A stretch of DNA of 64,000 nucleotides from Coffea arabica (Eukaryota; Streptophyta; Magnoliopsida; Gentianales; Rubiaceae). Positions 24,244 to 35,752 of this stretch are shown here, piece by piece (the first letter of the stretch is position 1; every line of letters starts with the position of its first letter). The stretch is taken from assembly GCF_036785885.1 (NCBI RefSeq), contig NC_092320.1:14385557-14449556 (forward strand), in the 5' to 3' direction. The notes under the pieces are model-generated. The model saw nothing but the letters and a program-made list of their open reading frames with translations, had not been told where the DNA came from and made no database searches. Made by a program: the position numbers and the translations under genes.

Positions 24244-25696
24244 AATCCATATCGAAATTACCAAATTCAGACACCTATCATGTCACCGTATGATAGGATT
24301 GCTGAAGTTCAGTACACTACAACTCTTACTTACTGAAGTTTGGCAGCAGGATGTTCGTCGAAGAAGTGTTCAAGACATTGCAGCTGGAGTACAAATTGCA
24401 ATTCTAGGTCATTTTATTAGCTTGTAGAGACACCCAAATATATTCTGTAAAGAATAGTTATACCTAATAACGTATTTGTATTCTGCAATCATCCTTTGTT
24501 TTTCCCCACTAGAGAAGGAAAGAGTGAATTAGCTAAGGCTCTCATAGGCTACACCAGAAACATCAGGAAAACAATTTTACCCTACATCAGTTGGTCACTT
24601 TGTCTTTGATAACATTCTTGTGGAGTGTGAAATTTGAAGCTTCAAATCTCTAAACTAAACTACCAAAACTCTAGATATGCAAACAGAGAGACTACCATTA
24701 GCCTATATTGCTGTCCTCAATATGTCCTTGAAACGAAACCTAACAGCAAAGGACAGCAATAAAGAACAATCAGGCTCTGTCTTCTTTAAAAATGTAAATG
24801 GATTTTGCTAATTTTTCACTACATATTGACATCATCTCTCTTCAGATATACCACAGTGCAAATTATCCAAAGTGACTTTTAAAGATCCTGCAAATTTTCG
24901 AAACTGAAATTTGCTGCATTTAGTAAAATGCTACCAAAATCATGCAACACACCAGAAAGGGGGAGGGGGGGGGACTCAGGAGAGAAACAAAGCACACCTG
25001 ATGTTCAAACTTGACCAGAAGTTGTATTGTCAAAGCCCAAAGTGTCCTCAGAGATGTTCATGCGATACCATTGAAGCAAACCGTTATAGCAGCAGGGTAA
25101 TTAAAGCAAAGCATAAGTCCATGTGCAAAACCAGTAAAATTAATATAACAAAGATTGCTGCAAAATGATTGAAGAGTGAGATACGTTAGTCTTTAGTCTC
25201 CTAATTAGGATCTGTCCATTGAATAATCCCCTTTCAAACTACCAATATATGGAACTCAGATGTGCTTATCTGTCCCGGAAATTAATCAATGCATGACCAG
25301 CATCAACTTCCTAAGACCAAAATTGAAACAGAAACCGAATTATATCAAACAAATCATGGTTGACTGCAGATTCTGCTTGTTGAGCCCCAAAACATATGGA
25401 AAACTAGTACCAAGACAGTAGGAGGTGGGAAAATACTCTTTTAACTGGTCTTTAGCCCTAACGAAGATGGTCACTAACATGACAAGGGGGTAAAAGTCAA
25501 AATTAATGTTTCATAACAGATAATTGCTGCATAAAATTTCTTGGTTGCTCCTGGCTTAATGACTTGATGCTTCTAGGTCCATCAATGTATTGTTTCCAAT
25601 GGAATTCATCCACCGACAAATCAACATACCACAAGACTGAAACAAAAACAATCGAGTAATTAAAAGATACAGAGAAGATACATACAATGATCAATC
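24244..25696. other. Intergenic DNA, no gene recognised
   Basis: 3' remnant of the DUF1644 copy, then AT-rich DNA with a G-run at about 24958-24973. Nothing else is supported. Confidence 0.4.
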
Positions 25697-25892
25697 AGGC
25701 TCAGATCTGTAAAAGGTGGAGGCAAAATGGAGGGAGACACCGCCATGGCTGCAAATTCCCAGTTACATATGCGGATGAGACCCATCTCATCCCACACGCC
25801 ATCTGGGTTGCCCAGCCAAGATACGGGCTCGAATTTACCTCCATGAATTTCGCCATCAATAACTCAAGAAAGGATTTTCATCGTCACTGCCC
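25697..25892 (-). ncRNA. Module B, unit m1 (C/D-box-like RNA)
   Basis: On the - strand the module runs from GGGCAGTGACGATG (box C slightly off consensus) to ACAGATCTGAGCC (box D). The block CCCGTATCTTGGCTGGGCAA and the block TTTGCAGCCATGGCGGTGTC are both intact, and CCCAG can pair with CTGGG inside the hairpin closed by TGGCTG/CAGCCA. Its module A partner lies upstream (on that strand) at 26089-26204. Confidence 0.65.
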
Positions 25893-26088
25893 GGAAATAT
25901 ACACAAACCTCAACGCCCAAATGCAAAAAGGCATCAGTAATTATGACTACACAGCAGAGCAGCAGCAGCAACAACAAAGAATTAAGGTTGGTGATGAAAC
26001 AAGCACTGCTATCTCAGCAGATCTTTCAGAAATAATCTCCAATCCAAACAGGCCTCGTTTGATAACATTTCCAGTTTCTGATTTCTGC

Positions 26089-26204
26089 AAAGGGATGTTA
26101 ATTTCTTTCTTTTTTCAAAAAGAATTGCCGAAATCATAGGCAGGAAAACAGAGAGGGGCAACAACCCTTTAGAAACTCCCCAGCTCTCTGCTGCCTCATT
26201 CATT
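26089..26204 (-). ncRNA. Module A, unit m1 (hairpin plus pseudoknot-like arm)
   Basis: Read on the - strand: AATGAGGCAGCAGAGAG...CTCTCTG...CTGCCTATGATTTC. AGGCAG pairs with CTGCCT and CAGAGAG with CTCTCTG, both perfect; this copy shows the hairpin best. The loop AAAGGGTTGTT is complementary to AACATCCCTTT downstream except for one position. No protein-coding capacity. Confidence 0.65.
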
Positions 26205-26293
26205 TTTCCTTCAGTTAATGGTGGCAGTGCAACCATCAGACTTCAATAAAAGTTCTCCAACTTTCATTTAAGCTGATTGATTGGGCAAATGAC

Positions 26294-27857
26294 GGTTACG
26301 TCTACGGTGGAAAGTTCACTTTTCTGCCCATAGTAGGCAGAAGCAATGCAACGAGGCCAATTGTGCCATGTGGGAACGCACAAAGAAGGACATCCGGGCA
26401 CCTAAGAAAACCGGTTGGGCCTGGATGAAAAACGTAATACATTTTAAAATCACAATAGAAGTTCTCTTAAAAATTTATTCATCCAATACTATATTTGATA
26501 AATTAAAATAGTTAATTAAATATTCTATTATAATATAAATAACTATATGTCATTGAGTTGATTGAATAATATTTTCTTTTTCTTTTTTTTTTTTGGTATT
26601 TCAACTAGTTGTCAATTAAGTTTCAATTGAAATAAATATTTTATAATTATTTAAATTATTCAATAAAATTATCAATTTAAGATGAACATAAATATAATAC
26701 ATTAAATTTTATTGTTGAAATATTTGATTTAATATAAAGGAAAGCCAAGAAGAAATAGCAAGAAATTTTTTAAAAATTCATGTGAACCCTCTATATTGGT
26801 AATCACCTTTACTTGTTATTATAATCACAATGCCTAACCATAACCAATTGAAACTCGTACGCACAAGTCATACAACAATTTGTGTTATACTGTTTACAAT
26901 TAAAGTTACTATACGCTCAAATTCAAATTCTCTTTTTTCCACTAAATTTTCTTTTATATATGATTTATGTGTTATTATTTATTTGTAATTAATTTAATGA
27001 AAAGATGCTCTTTAGGCTAAATGATATGTTTCGATAATGTGGATTACTTTTAAGGATTTTAATGAGATTTAGAACACATTTTTTATGAATTTAATCTAAT
27101 TCACATTTTATTTTATTTGAAATATAATTATTTAAAATATAAGGGACCATATTGAACAAATTTTCAAATATTAGAGACCAAAAAATATAAAGTCAAACTT
27201 TTGACTAATTCTTACTTGATTTTGACCGTTAGATATTGTAGTTTTCTATTAGTTGTCCTAAATTTGCCTAAAATAAAAAATTTGGGACCGTATTTATTTT
27301 GGTCAAAATATCAAGGGCTAGTTTAACTCATAGACCAAACGTTAGGGGACCAAAATTACACATATTTCTTTATTTTAATCATGTTTGATATCCCAACTTT
27401 TTCTTTTATATTTATGCTTCAATTATTTCAAATATTAAACTCAATTAAAATATAAAAACTACCACAATATTTGTTTTGACATGTATAAAATTTACTAAAT
27501 AATATTAAAAATTTTACCTATTTTTTGTTACAACAATTTCGTCTACCTTTTCGTACCTTTATTTTTCACGTTTTTTTGACATTCACTTTTTCGCTCTTCA
27601 CTTTTCATTGGGACCTGCATCTCGATTGGAGTGTTCACAAAATATTTTCTAAGTAATGGGTATTAGATAATGAACAAATTTTTAAGAGAACTTTTATCAT
27701 AATTTTAAAATGTATTGCATTATTTTATCCAAGCACAACCGGCGCTTTCTCCCGTGCCCGGTACATCATTTATCTGTCCGTCTTTGTGCGTCCCACAGAA
27801 CACAGTTGACCTCCTTGCATTGGGCAAAAAAGTGAACTTTCCACCGTAGGCGTAACC
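26294..27857. mobile_element. Mutator-like non-autonomous element, 1.56 kb, 10-bp target duplication
   Basis: Ends GGTTACGTCTACGGTGGAAA and TTTCCACCGTAGGCGTAACC belong to inverted repeats of about 36 bp. The direct repeat GGCAAATGAC flanks the element at 26284-26293 and 27858-27867; a 9-10 bp duplication is characteristic of Mutator-superfamily insertion. The core is AT-rich, without transposase, and is homologous in inverse orientation to the element at 40189-41703. Confidence 0.88.
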
Positions 27858-27929
27858 GGCAAATGACCAATGTAGTCGGTAGTCCTCCAACTTTAATGAA
27901 AGTTCCAGTTCTTGAGATTTCCGCCAAGG

Positions 27930-28005
27930 GCCTTCCTCTTTTTTTTTTTTTTTTTTTGACACCCCTTGGAAACTCCCCAGCCCCTGCTGCCTCATTTTTT
28001 ATTCG
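27930..28005 (-). ncRNA. Degenerate module A remnant
   Basis: On the - strand AATGAGGCAGCAGGGGCTGGGGAGTTTCC closely matches the 5' half of module A, but a poly-A tract follows instead of the TTGTTGCCCCTCTCTG strand and the pairing arm. No module B follows it. Probably a broken copy. Confidence 0.5.
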
Positions 28006-28354
28006 TGTATTCATTTTAATTTCAACCAGTGGAGAGCACGAATTCTGAGACAGTTTTAGGAAATCAAAACAAGAACAATTTCCCAAACACGGCCCAAGTC
28101 CAAACAAGATTTAACAAAACATACCACAGGACTGAAAGTGATATCACCACTACATTTTCATTCTACCTCAACTAAAAAGAGATGATGCATTCACTTGCGT
28201 AGCATCACAGAGAAAGAGCTCATGCACTGACCCAAGTAACATCAAAGAAAAATAGCTCAACCATACCACACAAACATAAATGTGATCATTTGATCGTCAA
28301 AAAACCTAAGCTTTCACTAGCTACTATCTAGCTTAAGTAGGCATATTACTCGAG

Positions 28355-28680
28355 TTCAGTCTTGTTTGGATTGCTCGTTTCTGTCGAAAAATATTGTATC
28401 GAAAAATATATTGAGTTTGTTTGGACAGGATATTATTTGGATGATTTATTTGAGATATTTACTGTAACATTTTTTATGATGTGATGTATGTGAGATAAAA
28501 AGGTGATTGGGATTTGTGAGAATAAATTTTGCAAACCAAATTATCTTTGTCCAAACAAACTCATTGTCATTTTCCGTGATTATATTTTCCAATCACCTTT
28601 TTCTCTCACATATATCAAATCGCTACAGTAATTTTTTCATAAAAAATGACGAAAAATGCAATCCAAACACAACCTTAGCT
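28355..28680. mobile_element. MITE with TTTGTTTGGA ends
   Basis: Contains TTTGTTTGGACAGGATATTA, ATTTACTGTAACA, GATGTGATGTATGTGAGATAAAAAGGTGATTGG, and an inverted second half ending AATGCAATCCAAACACAACC. The same core recurs at 46563-46728, 57428-57600 and 58076-58215, so this is a dispersed MITE family. Confidence 0.7.
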
Positions 28681-28917
28681 TGCAAGCCAGAATTATAGAG
28701 CAATAAGCAAGTTTGGTAGCCAGAAAATAAATTATCTTCCCTAGTGCCGATCAGATATTTCATTTTCTTGGGTCAAAATACTGATAGAATTATAGCATTC
28801 AAAAATTGAGTCTAAAAGCACGATAAAACATAGTAAAAATGTCGAATGCAAACTAAACAAACTGATTCCTTTCGGGAAGTTGAGAGAAGACAGTAAATCA
28901 TCATGTACAGTTCAACT

Positions 28918-29116
28918 AGGCTCAGATCCGCATCAAGAGGAGGCAAAATGGAGGAAGACACCGCCATGGCTGCAAAAATTCCCAGGTGCATATGAGAATG
29001 AGAAAATCTCAGCTCACATGCCATCAGGGTTGCCCAGCCATGATACGGGTCGGATGAACTCCGTGCCCCAACAACAACAACAAACTCAAGAAAAGATTCC
29101 TGCAATCATCACAGCC
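28918..29116 (-). ncRNA. Module B, unit m2 (C/D-box-like RNA)
   Basis: On the - strand it starts AGGCTGTGATGATTG and ends GATCTGAGCCT, so the terminal stem AGGCT/AGCCT is perfect and both box C (GTGATGA) and box D (CTGA) fit consensus. The internal blocks CCCGTATCATGGCTGGGCAA and TTTGCAGCCATGGCGGTGTC are kept. A (GTT)n stretch lies in the variable arm. Best-preserved - strand copy. Confidence 0.7.
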
Positions 29117-29345
29117 TGAATATTACTGAAGTCTCAGAGCCTTAAAAGCAAAAGAAAAGGCTTTATAGATTATGGTTGTGGAATAATACGGCAACAGCGA
29201 CAGCATCAACGATATTCTAAAGCAAACAAGACAGATTTTTGAGAAATAACCCAAAACGGTCCTCGATTTCAAAACACAAACATCACCAGTTACCAAACGC
29301 ACCCGGGAAACAACATGGTTCTTTTCAGCATCTTGATTTTTCTGC

Positions 29346-29447
29346 AAAGGGCTGTTTAAGCATGTATTTTTGGGCAGGAAATCATCGGCAATACAGAGAG
29401 GGGCAACAACCCTTTAAGAACTCCCCGGCTCTCCGCAGCCTCATACA
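29346..29447 (-). ncRNA. Module A, unit m2
   Basis: On the - strand: ATGAGGCTGCGGAGAGCCGGGG, then AAAGGGTTGTTGCCCCTCTCTG, TTGCCGATGATTTC and, after a variable loop, AAACAGCCCTTT. AAAGGGTTGTT and AACAGCCCTTT form 11 pairs (one G-U). It lies about 230 bp upstream of module B m2 on the same strand. Confidence 0.65.
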
Positions 29448-29970
29448 TTTTTCTTGAGTTTTGGCTGAGGCCTGAAGCCCTCAGATCAGATTATGAGTGT
29501 GTTTGGATTTAAGATTATTTGGGAAACCATTTTCCGTTTTATTCACAGACAAGATCGAAGTGACCCACTTCTATCTTCTTCTTTTATTAGCTAATTAGTG
29601 CTGCAGCAGAGAGAGCTCGAATCACGAGTGGAAAGTAAAAAAAAAGGAAACAACATTAAAAAATAAAAAAGGGAGGAAAATCTGGAAAATGAGGATGGGA
29701 AGATTCAATATCCATTAAAAAAATTTGCAAATGGTGCATAAGTTATGGTTCAGGCAATAATTACTAAATTTATTCTTAAATGATTGAATAAGGCTCAAAG
29801 TGATGTGCCTTTAAAAAAAATTTTGCAAGTTGATAAACAAAACTATGCATCCATGTAAAAGTGTGCATTTTGATATACTTGACATCTACAATATACAGAT
29901 ACAAATTTGCACAAATAAGCATATGCGCATCAATACAAACATGCAATTTGGTGAATTATGTGTACACGTC

Positions 29971-30019
<49 letters not shown>

Positions 30020-30100
30020 TCATGTGTATATGCTAGTAACCTATGACATATTTACAAAATTCCGAAAACTTATAGCTTTCTTATGAATGTTTAATCTTTC
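29448..30100. other. AT-rich intergenic DNA with (AT)n microsatellite
   Basis: Mainly AT-rich; the (AT)n tract at about 29975-30016 is about 21 repeats. No gene. Confidence 0.6.
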
Positions 30101-30103
30101 TTA

Positions 30104-31134
30104 TACCTGGCAATTGAGCGGATTGATATTGGATTTTCATTTAAATGGGTTACATCCAATCCACTCAACTTTATATTGGATTAATTCTGGGTTGGGTCAT
30201 ATTGGATTGTCTCAAATCCATGACCCAAATATGATTCAATATATTAAATAATAGATTTTGATACATAAGCTCTCTCAAATATATTTTCACATACAAAAAA
30301 AAAAAATTCACACACATAAATACATATTCACATAGATAGATATATTTTCACACACTCAGTTTTTAAGTTCTTTTGAAATACATTGTTATTTTTACACATA
30401 CAAACACACTAAAATACACACTAATATACTTTTATAAATACACACACATACTAACTGTTTAAACTACTTGGACTCAATCACACTTTAAAGAAAATTATAA
30501 ACTGAATTTTTGACCCAAAAAATAAACACAAAAGAATCATGCATGATAACACATCTGAACAGTTGTAAAATGGAGAAATTAGAAACATCTAAACAATACA
30601 CACATTAAGGCGCCTGTATCTCACCTTGGGCTGCCATTGGATTTGTATTGTGTAGCAATTGGACACCGTTATGATCTTATGTTCCCAGTGCACACAACTC
30701 ACAAACACCAACATTTAATAGTCATTAGGTCGCATCCCATCGAGCCGTTACAAGGCTTTAGCCACATGAGATTCCCGCTTGCTAAAACTAAAAGCCTACA
30801 TGCGGATATGATCTTGTTTGGATGGTCAAGATTTCGTGCACTGGGGTTACACCTGATTATACGATCTGTGGGACCCCACATATTGGGAAAGTCGTTGACT
30901 TAATAGATCAACTCCTGCGTGCGTGATCATGCATTTTGTGTTTAATTTGTTTAGTTATTTTTTAATTTAAGTTGGGTGATGGGTACTCAACACAAATACC
31001 CAAACCACCCAAAATATGTATGAATTTTTATTACCCAATCCAAAATTGATCCAATACCCAATTTACCCAACCTAACCTCTCAAATTAGTTGGTGAGTTAG
31101 GTGGGTTATTGGATTTTGGGTATAATTGTCAGGT
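30104..31134. mobile_element. Putative non-autonomous DNA transposon with ACCTGGCAATT ends
   Basis: ACCTGGCAATT near the left end and AATTGTCAGGT near the right end are imperfect inverted repeats; subterminal TGGGTTGGGT and ACCCAATCCA words are also in inverted arrangement. No target duplication could be identified, so the ends are tentative. The middle contains (CACA)n-like stretches and a GC-richer block at 30620-30910. Confidence 0.45.
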
Positions 31135-31274
31135 CTCAAATATATTAGATTTTGATTCTTCCCGTCTTCTATTTCACAAATCTTGCTATGGTATTCTTGA
31201 AAATGCGAGAAGAAGCAATTATAAGTAACTCCTTGAAGATAGACTGAAAATACAAAATTTATAACAATTGATTG

Positions 31275-31911
31275 AAGGGATAATTTTAGAAACCTCAATT
31301 GAGGTTTCTGATAATTGCAACCATCTTCTCTAAAGTTTGAAAAATTATAAAAACCTCCCCTACAAATTATATCTTGGTAGCAATCGATGATGCAAGTGAA
31401 AAAAATCCAATGAATATCCAATATTACCCCACTCTAATATGTAAAACAAATTAAATGCTAAAAAGTCAACTATCACCATTATCCGATGGGTAAAATTTCA
31501 AGTTAGTATTTTGTAGGAAAATTTAAGACATGTTTTAAAAGCATTCCTTTTTAGTACTTTATACTTTTTTTGGTTAAGTAATTTTTGAAAATACTTATTT
31601 TAATTAATGCCTCCCTAATTGGTTGGTCAAATTTTTGTAAATTGATTAACAAATCTAATTAAAAAAAATGGGAATGAAGTATAATGTACTAGATTAAATA
31701 ACATTAGAGTTTTAGGATAAAGAAGTATTACCAAACAAGAATTTCTATTTTTCTTTTTTAAACTCATTTTCACTTAAAATTTGTGAAGTTTGTGAAGGTT
31801 ATTATAGTTTTTTTTCATAGCATCAATGGAGATAAGCATAATTTTTCAAACCTTATGGGAGGTGGCCGAAATTGTTAGAAACTTCAAAAGAAGTTATTGA
31901 AATTATCCCTT
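31275..31911. mobile_element. MITE with AGGGATAATTT terminal repeats
   Basis: The left arm (AAGGGATAATTTTAGAAACC and on through AAAGTTTGAAAAATTAT) is inversely repeated at the right end (ATAATTTTTCAAACC ... AATTATCCCTT) with about 70 bp of imperfect arm. AT-rich core, no coding capacity. Confidence 0.7.
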
Positions 31912-32029
31912 GATTAAAATACAAATTTTAATGTGAGTTATTGAACTAATTTATTTTCAATGTGATAAACCTCAAAAGTAAGAACTAAGTATTTATCAAC
32001 TACGTCATTTTTCCAATAAAAATAAAAAT

Positions 32030-32180
32030 TGAGTATGTTTGAATAGAATATTATTTGAAATAATTATTATAACATTTTTTTTGTGACGTGATGTATGTCA
32101 GAAAAAATTAGAATATAAAAAAAATTGAAAAGCATATTTATGATGCAACTGAAAGCATATTTAAAACGTATTTTTAATAT
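32030..32180. mobile_element. Fragment of the TTTGTTTGGA MITE family
   Basis: TGAGTATGTTTGAATAGAATATTATTTGAAATAATTATTATAACATTTTTTTTGTGACGTGATGTATGT parallels the start and core of the element at 28355; the right end is lost. Confidence 0.45.
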
Positions 32181-32712
32181 CCTAACACACCCACTGATAC
32201 TTCTTTCATGGTAAATTGGAGTAGCAACTGTAGTTAAAGCATGACACATATACAATACAGTTGTTGAATTTATTATATATATATATATTTGTAATTTGTA
32301 CATTTAGATTATATTGTTATGCTTTATAAATATTTTTGTTGCAAGTCTTCTAATTATAAGTAGAATTAGTAAATGATGTAAAACTGGGGAAAAGAACGCA
32401 AGTAGGGGGATTCAAGTGCAAGTAAGTATGAGTTCGAGCCCTTCCACAAACACTAAAAAAACAAAAGAAAAACTATACCCAAGAAGACTATTATCCCATA
32501 CTCTATTGTTATTTATAATTAGTCATCATATTATTTTTTAAAAAAATAGAGGGCAAATTACTTGTATAACACCCTTTATGCATTCGTAAAACTTTTTAAT
32601 TTGGTATGATTTGCAATTAATTATTTATTTTTGGTTGTGGAATCCAAAAGATCAAGTTAATTTAGTTATACAAGCAGAAGCAACATCTAAGTGGTTTGTT
32701 TTTAAAAAAATC

Positions 32713-32832
32713 CAGGCGAGTATACTGTGCACCCGTTTGATCCGGTGGTGATTCAGTCCCCTCCGAATTATCCCTAAATCTCTTTAGATCCGTCCCCTCC
32801 TCCCTTAATGTAGGATAGAATAGGTTTATCAT
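32713..32832 (+). repeat. SINE-like repeat fragment, second copy
   Basis: CAGGCGAGTATACTGTGCACCC, GGTGGTGATTCAGTCCCCTCC and CCCTCCTCCCTTAATGTAGG share word order with 9417-9515. An AAAAAAAAA run follows, consistent with a short retroelement tail. Confidence 0.4.
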
Positions 32833-33000
32833 CTTAAAAAAAAAATACAAGCAGAAGCAACATCACTTGCTTTACTATAAGTTGACAAATTTGGCTTAGT
32901 ACTTAGTAGTAAGTCCTCAATCTTATACCAGTCGAGGGAGAGAGGTTCTTCTTACCTTACGAAATCCATTTCAGCCACAAAACCCAGCTGGTCCCCGTTT

Positions 33001-33014
33001 TGGGCCAATGGGCT
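33001..33014 (+). promoter_or_regulatory. Paired site II promoter motifs upstream of unit p1
   Basis: TGGGCC (33001-33006) and TGGGCT (33009-33014) lie 130-140 bp upstream of module A p1. Paired site II elements (TGGGCY) are known in plant promoters of snoRNA and ribosomal protein genes. Function here is inferred. Confidence 0.45.
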
Positions 33015-33141
33015 GGTGACTGGTGCACCGGTCCAAGACAATCGTGAAAGGGCAAAAACAGCCTCGACAGTAGGAGAGTTTCATAAACACCGGAGCCAGC
33101 TAATTTGTTTCGTCTCTGAGAACGAACTCAAGAAATGAACT

Positions 33142-33248
33142 GAGGCAGCACAGAGAAATAAAAAATGGGGGAATTCTCTGAGGGTTGTTGCCCACTCTCT
33201 GCATGCCAATGATTTCATTCAAATCGAAAGAAAAATTAACAACCCTTC
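33142..33248 (+). ncRNA. Module A, unit p1
   Basis: GAGGCAGCACAGAGA ... GAGGGTTGTTGCCCACTCTCTGCATGCCAATGATTTC ... TTAACAACCCTTC. The loop strand GGGTTGTT pairs with AACAACCC. First + strand unit; preceded by site II motifs. Confidence 0.62.
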
Positions 33249-33440
33249 TCAGTTTTTAAGTACTCGTGCATGTATTTATGTGTGTTTATGTATATATATA
33301 TATCTGTGTGTGATCTCTGGGGCGGTGGATCTCTGGTTATTGCTAATATGGAATACTGGCTTCTACTTCACATTTCCAACACCACCTTTACCAATCCAAT
33401 CTCCTTTTTTATCTCAGACTTAGCTCCTTTCCACTGTTAT

Positions 33441-33616
33441 AGGCTGTGACGATCGAATTCGATTGCTCTTGGGTTCATCTGGGCATTGAGGTTATTCGAC
33501 CCGCATCTTGGCGGGGCAACCCGGATGGCCTGTGGATTGATCTTGGGCAACTGTGGTTTTGCAGCCATGGCGGTGTCTCTCCTTCTTTGCCTGATTACAT
33601 CACGGATCTGAGCCTT
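33441..33616 (+). ncRNA. Module B, unit p1
   Basis: Starts AGGCTGTGACGAT (one change in box C) and ends GGATCTGAGCCTT; terminal stem AGGCT/AGCCT. CCCGCATCTTGGCGGGGCAA and TTTGCAGCCATGGCGGTGTC are present; at 176 nt it is among the shortest full copies, the shortening being in the arm tip of the hairpin. Confidence 0.65.
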
Positions 33617-35617
33617 ACTTATATCCACATTTTAAAAATAAATATCCACACGGGGCGGACACGAAGCTCAATGCTTTCAAGTCAGCCCGCACCATTTCTT
33701 TGATTGGCTATGGCTTTTCTCCCACTGAGGACTGAGACAATAAGCAATTGGCAGGTTTTACGTCCTTCATGTCTAGTTTAAAGGTACATATAACCTATAT
33801 TTGATTTCCTGAATTTTTCATGCTAGAGTTATCTGCTGCATTTCGCTTCAACTAAGTAGTAGCATACAATGTAGTAACAATCGACTTTATTCGACAATAG
33901 ACTTGCTTATGTGTTAATTCTATAAATGACGTCTTTTTTTTTTTTTGGGAAAATTTCCCTCGGTTTTCTGTGTTACTTTGAGAATTTCATTATCAGTGTT
34001 TAACCAGGAAATAAAGGAGAACAACCTCCAAACACTAATCTTTACGATAACTAATGCAGCTTCACCAGTTGCAGGCTAAAAAAAGAGGTTTGTAAACAAT
34101 TTATTGCGGCCAATATTTTTGGAGTGCTCTATGAATTACAAATGTAACTAGTTTGGCTTAAAAGATTTGCTTTCTTTTTTTCATTTTCTGTTCTTTTTGG
34201 AATTTTTATAAGGGCTCACATGTGATTGTGTTGTCCATGCAGCTGTACATTGTAAGTATTTTAATAAACAGGTGCATGCAATTTTTTGTGGAATAGGAGC
34301 TAAATCGGTGGATACCTTTTTTTAAAAGGGTAGTTGGTAGTTCAGGAGTCTTACTGCTCAAATCTAATTTTAGTGACTTGTTAGCATTTACAATCTATAG
34401 AGAAGTTTAGTTTTGAGAAGTATAATCATTGTCCTAGGCTACTTGAAAGCATTTTGTTTTGGTTATGGTCTTATCTTTGTATGAGTAATGGATTATGCTT
34501 TGCTTAACTTGTTTTAGCTATTAAACTACAAATTTAATTGAAATTCTTATACAGATGATGGGTATGAATTCTGCTTCTTAACGACATACTTAACTAGTTT
34601 TCGGTATGCTGAGGAAGTTTATGGCTTGCTTTTCAGTAAGCTTATTTTTGTAGTCACGGATGATGCAACGTGTCAACTGGTTTTTAACAAAGCTTTAGCA
34701 TAATTTCGTAGTTTCTTTGGAAAGAGTTTGTTGGATTCACATGTCTTTTCATTTAACAGGGTAGGCAATCATGTGTAAGGTTCGTAATTCCTTGTGTCAC
34801 TTGTATACCCATACACATGTAGAGATAGAATACGAATACATATATAATATGTGTCAGTGTGTGCTTACAAGAAAAGGAAAAAATGAAAGTGTTTTGAGTG
34901 CTTATATTGATTCTTATTATGCTTAAAGTGTAATGGTCGCTTTTTGAGCAATGCCGGGATGGGTGAGGGTCGCATTTCACAAATGAAACATTCAATGGAG
35001 GTTGCATTCAAATGGCATTGCATTCGAATGCGACCACCTTTGTAATATAGAAAAGGAAAAGGAAACAAAGGGAGGGTAAGAAATCCTGAAAGGAGGTCAC
35101 CTTTTATAAATGATATAATATTGCACCTAGCAATTGCGACTGTCCTTATTTGGTGGTGGTAGCAATTTAAAATTTGGCCTCCTAGATCCTTTCAGATCCA
35201 TTGCATTACAAATAATGAGGACTAGGCTTTGGATAAAGATAGTACTAACAGTAATAAGTTTTGAATAAAAAGCTACTAGCTTAGCCGTCAGGTTTAGATG
35301 AATGCATTATGTTTAGGTTTGCATACCAATCTTCAACATGTAAGTTTGTAGATCTAGGTTTTGTTGTGAGTGTTGATTAAATACCACTATAGGGTTTATG
35401 ATCTTTGTAACTAATTACTTGAAACAAGTTGGTTAAGTTATTGTGTTCAGCCTAAGGATCTTGTCCACCTTGCGTGCAAGTAGGACGGCCATGTCCGGAC
35501 TTCTTGAGTTTGAGAATCATGTTTGGCTTGCACGTCAGCAGGAGGATCAAGCACGAGTATACCACGTCTTGTGGTGGTGGTGTTTGTTAATTATTCTTGC
35601 TGGGAAAAGGAAAGAGA
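33617..35617. other. Intergenic DNA, no gene recognised
   Basis: T-rich sequence without recognisable coding, repeats or array modules; the next array unit lies 11 kb away. Confidence 0.45.
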
Positions 35618-35752
35618 TTAAGGAAAGTCTTTTCCTATTATGGATTTGGTGTATGGGTGCACCAAGACACAAATATGTGGGTCAAGTTATGATTCCACAT
35701 GTTTGTGTCTTGGTGCACCCATGCACGGGGTCCATAACAGACCTTTCCTTAA
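35618..35752 (+). ncRNA. Near-perfect 135-nt hairpin, microRNA-precursor-like
   Basis: The arms 35653-35680 and 35695-35722 (ATGGGTGCACCAAGACACAA and its inverse TTGTGTCTTGGTGCACCCAT) pair at 27 of 28 positions around a 14-nt loop. An outer stem TTAAGGAAAG/CTTTCCTTAA (35618-35627 with 35743-35752) extends the fold, with partly paired sequence between. This is the size and shape of a young plant MIRNA locus or an inverted-duplication hairpin. No match to a known microRNA is claimed, and a palindromic MITE remnant is an alternative. Confidence 0.55.

Noticed and set aside
26089-26204. Module A as a canonical microRNA precursor
   Set aside because: The paired arms are short and interrupted, with no 21-nt near-perfect duplex.
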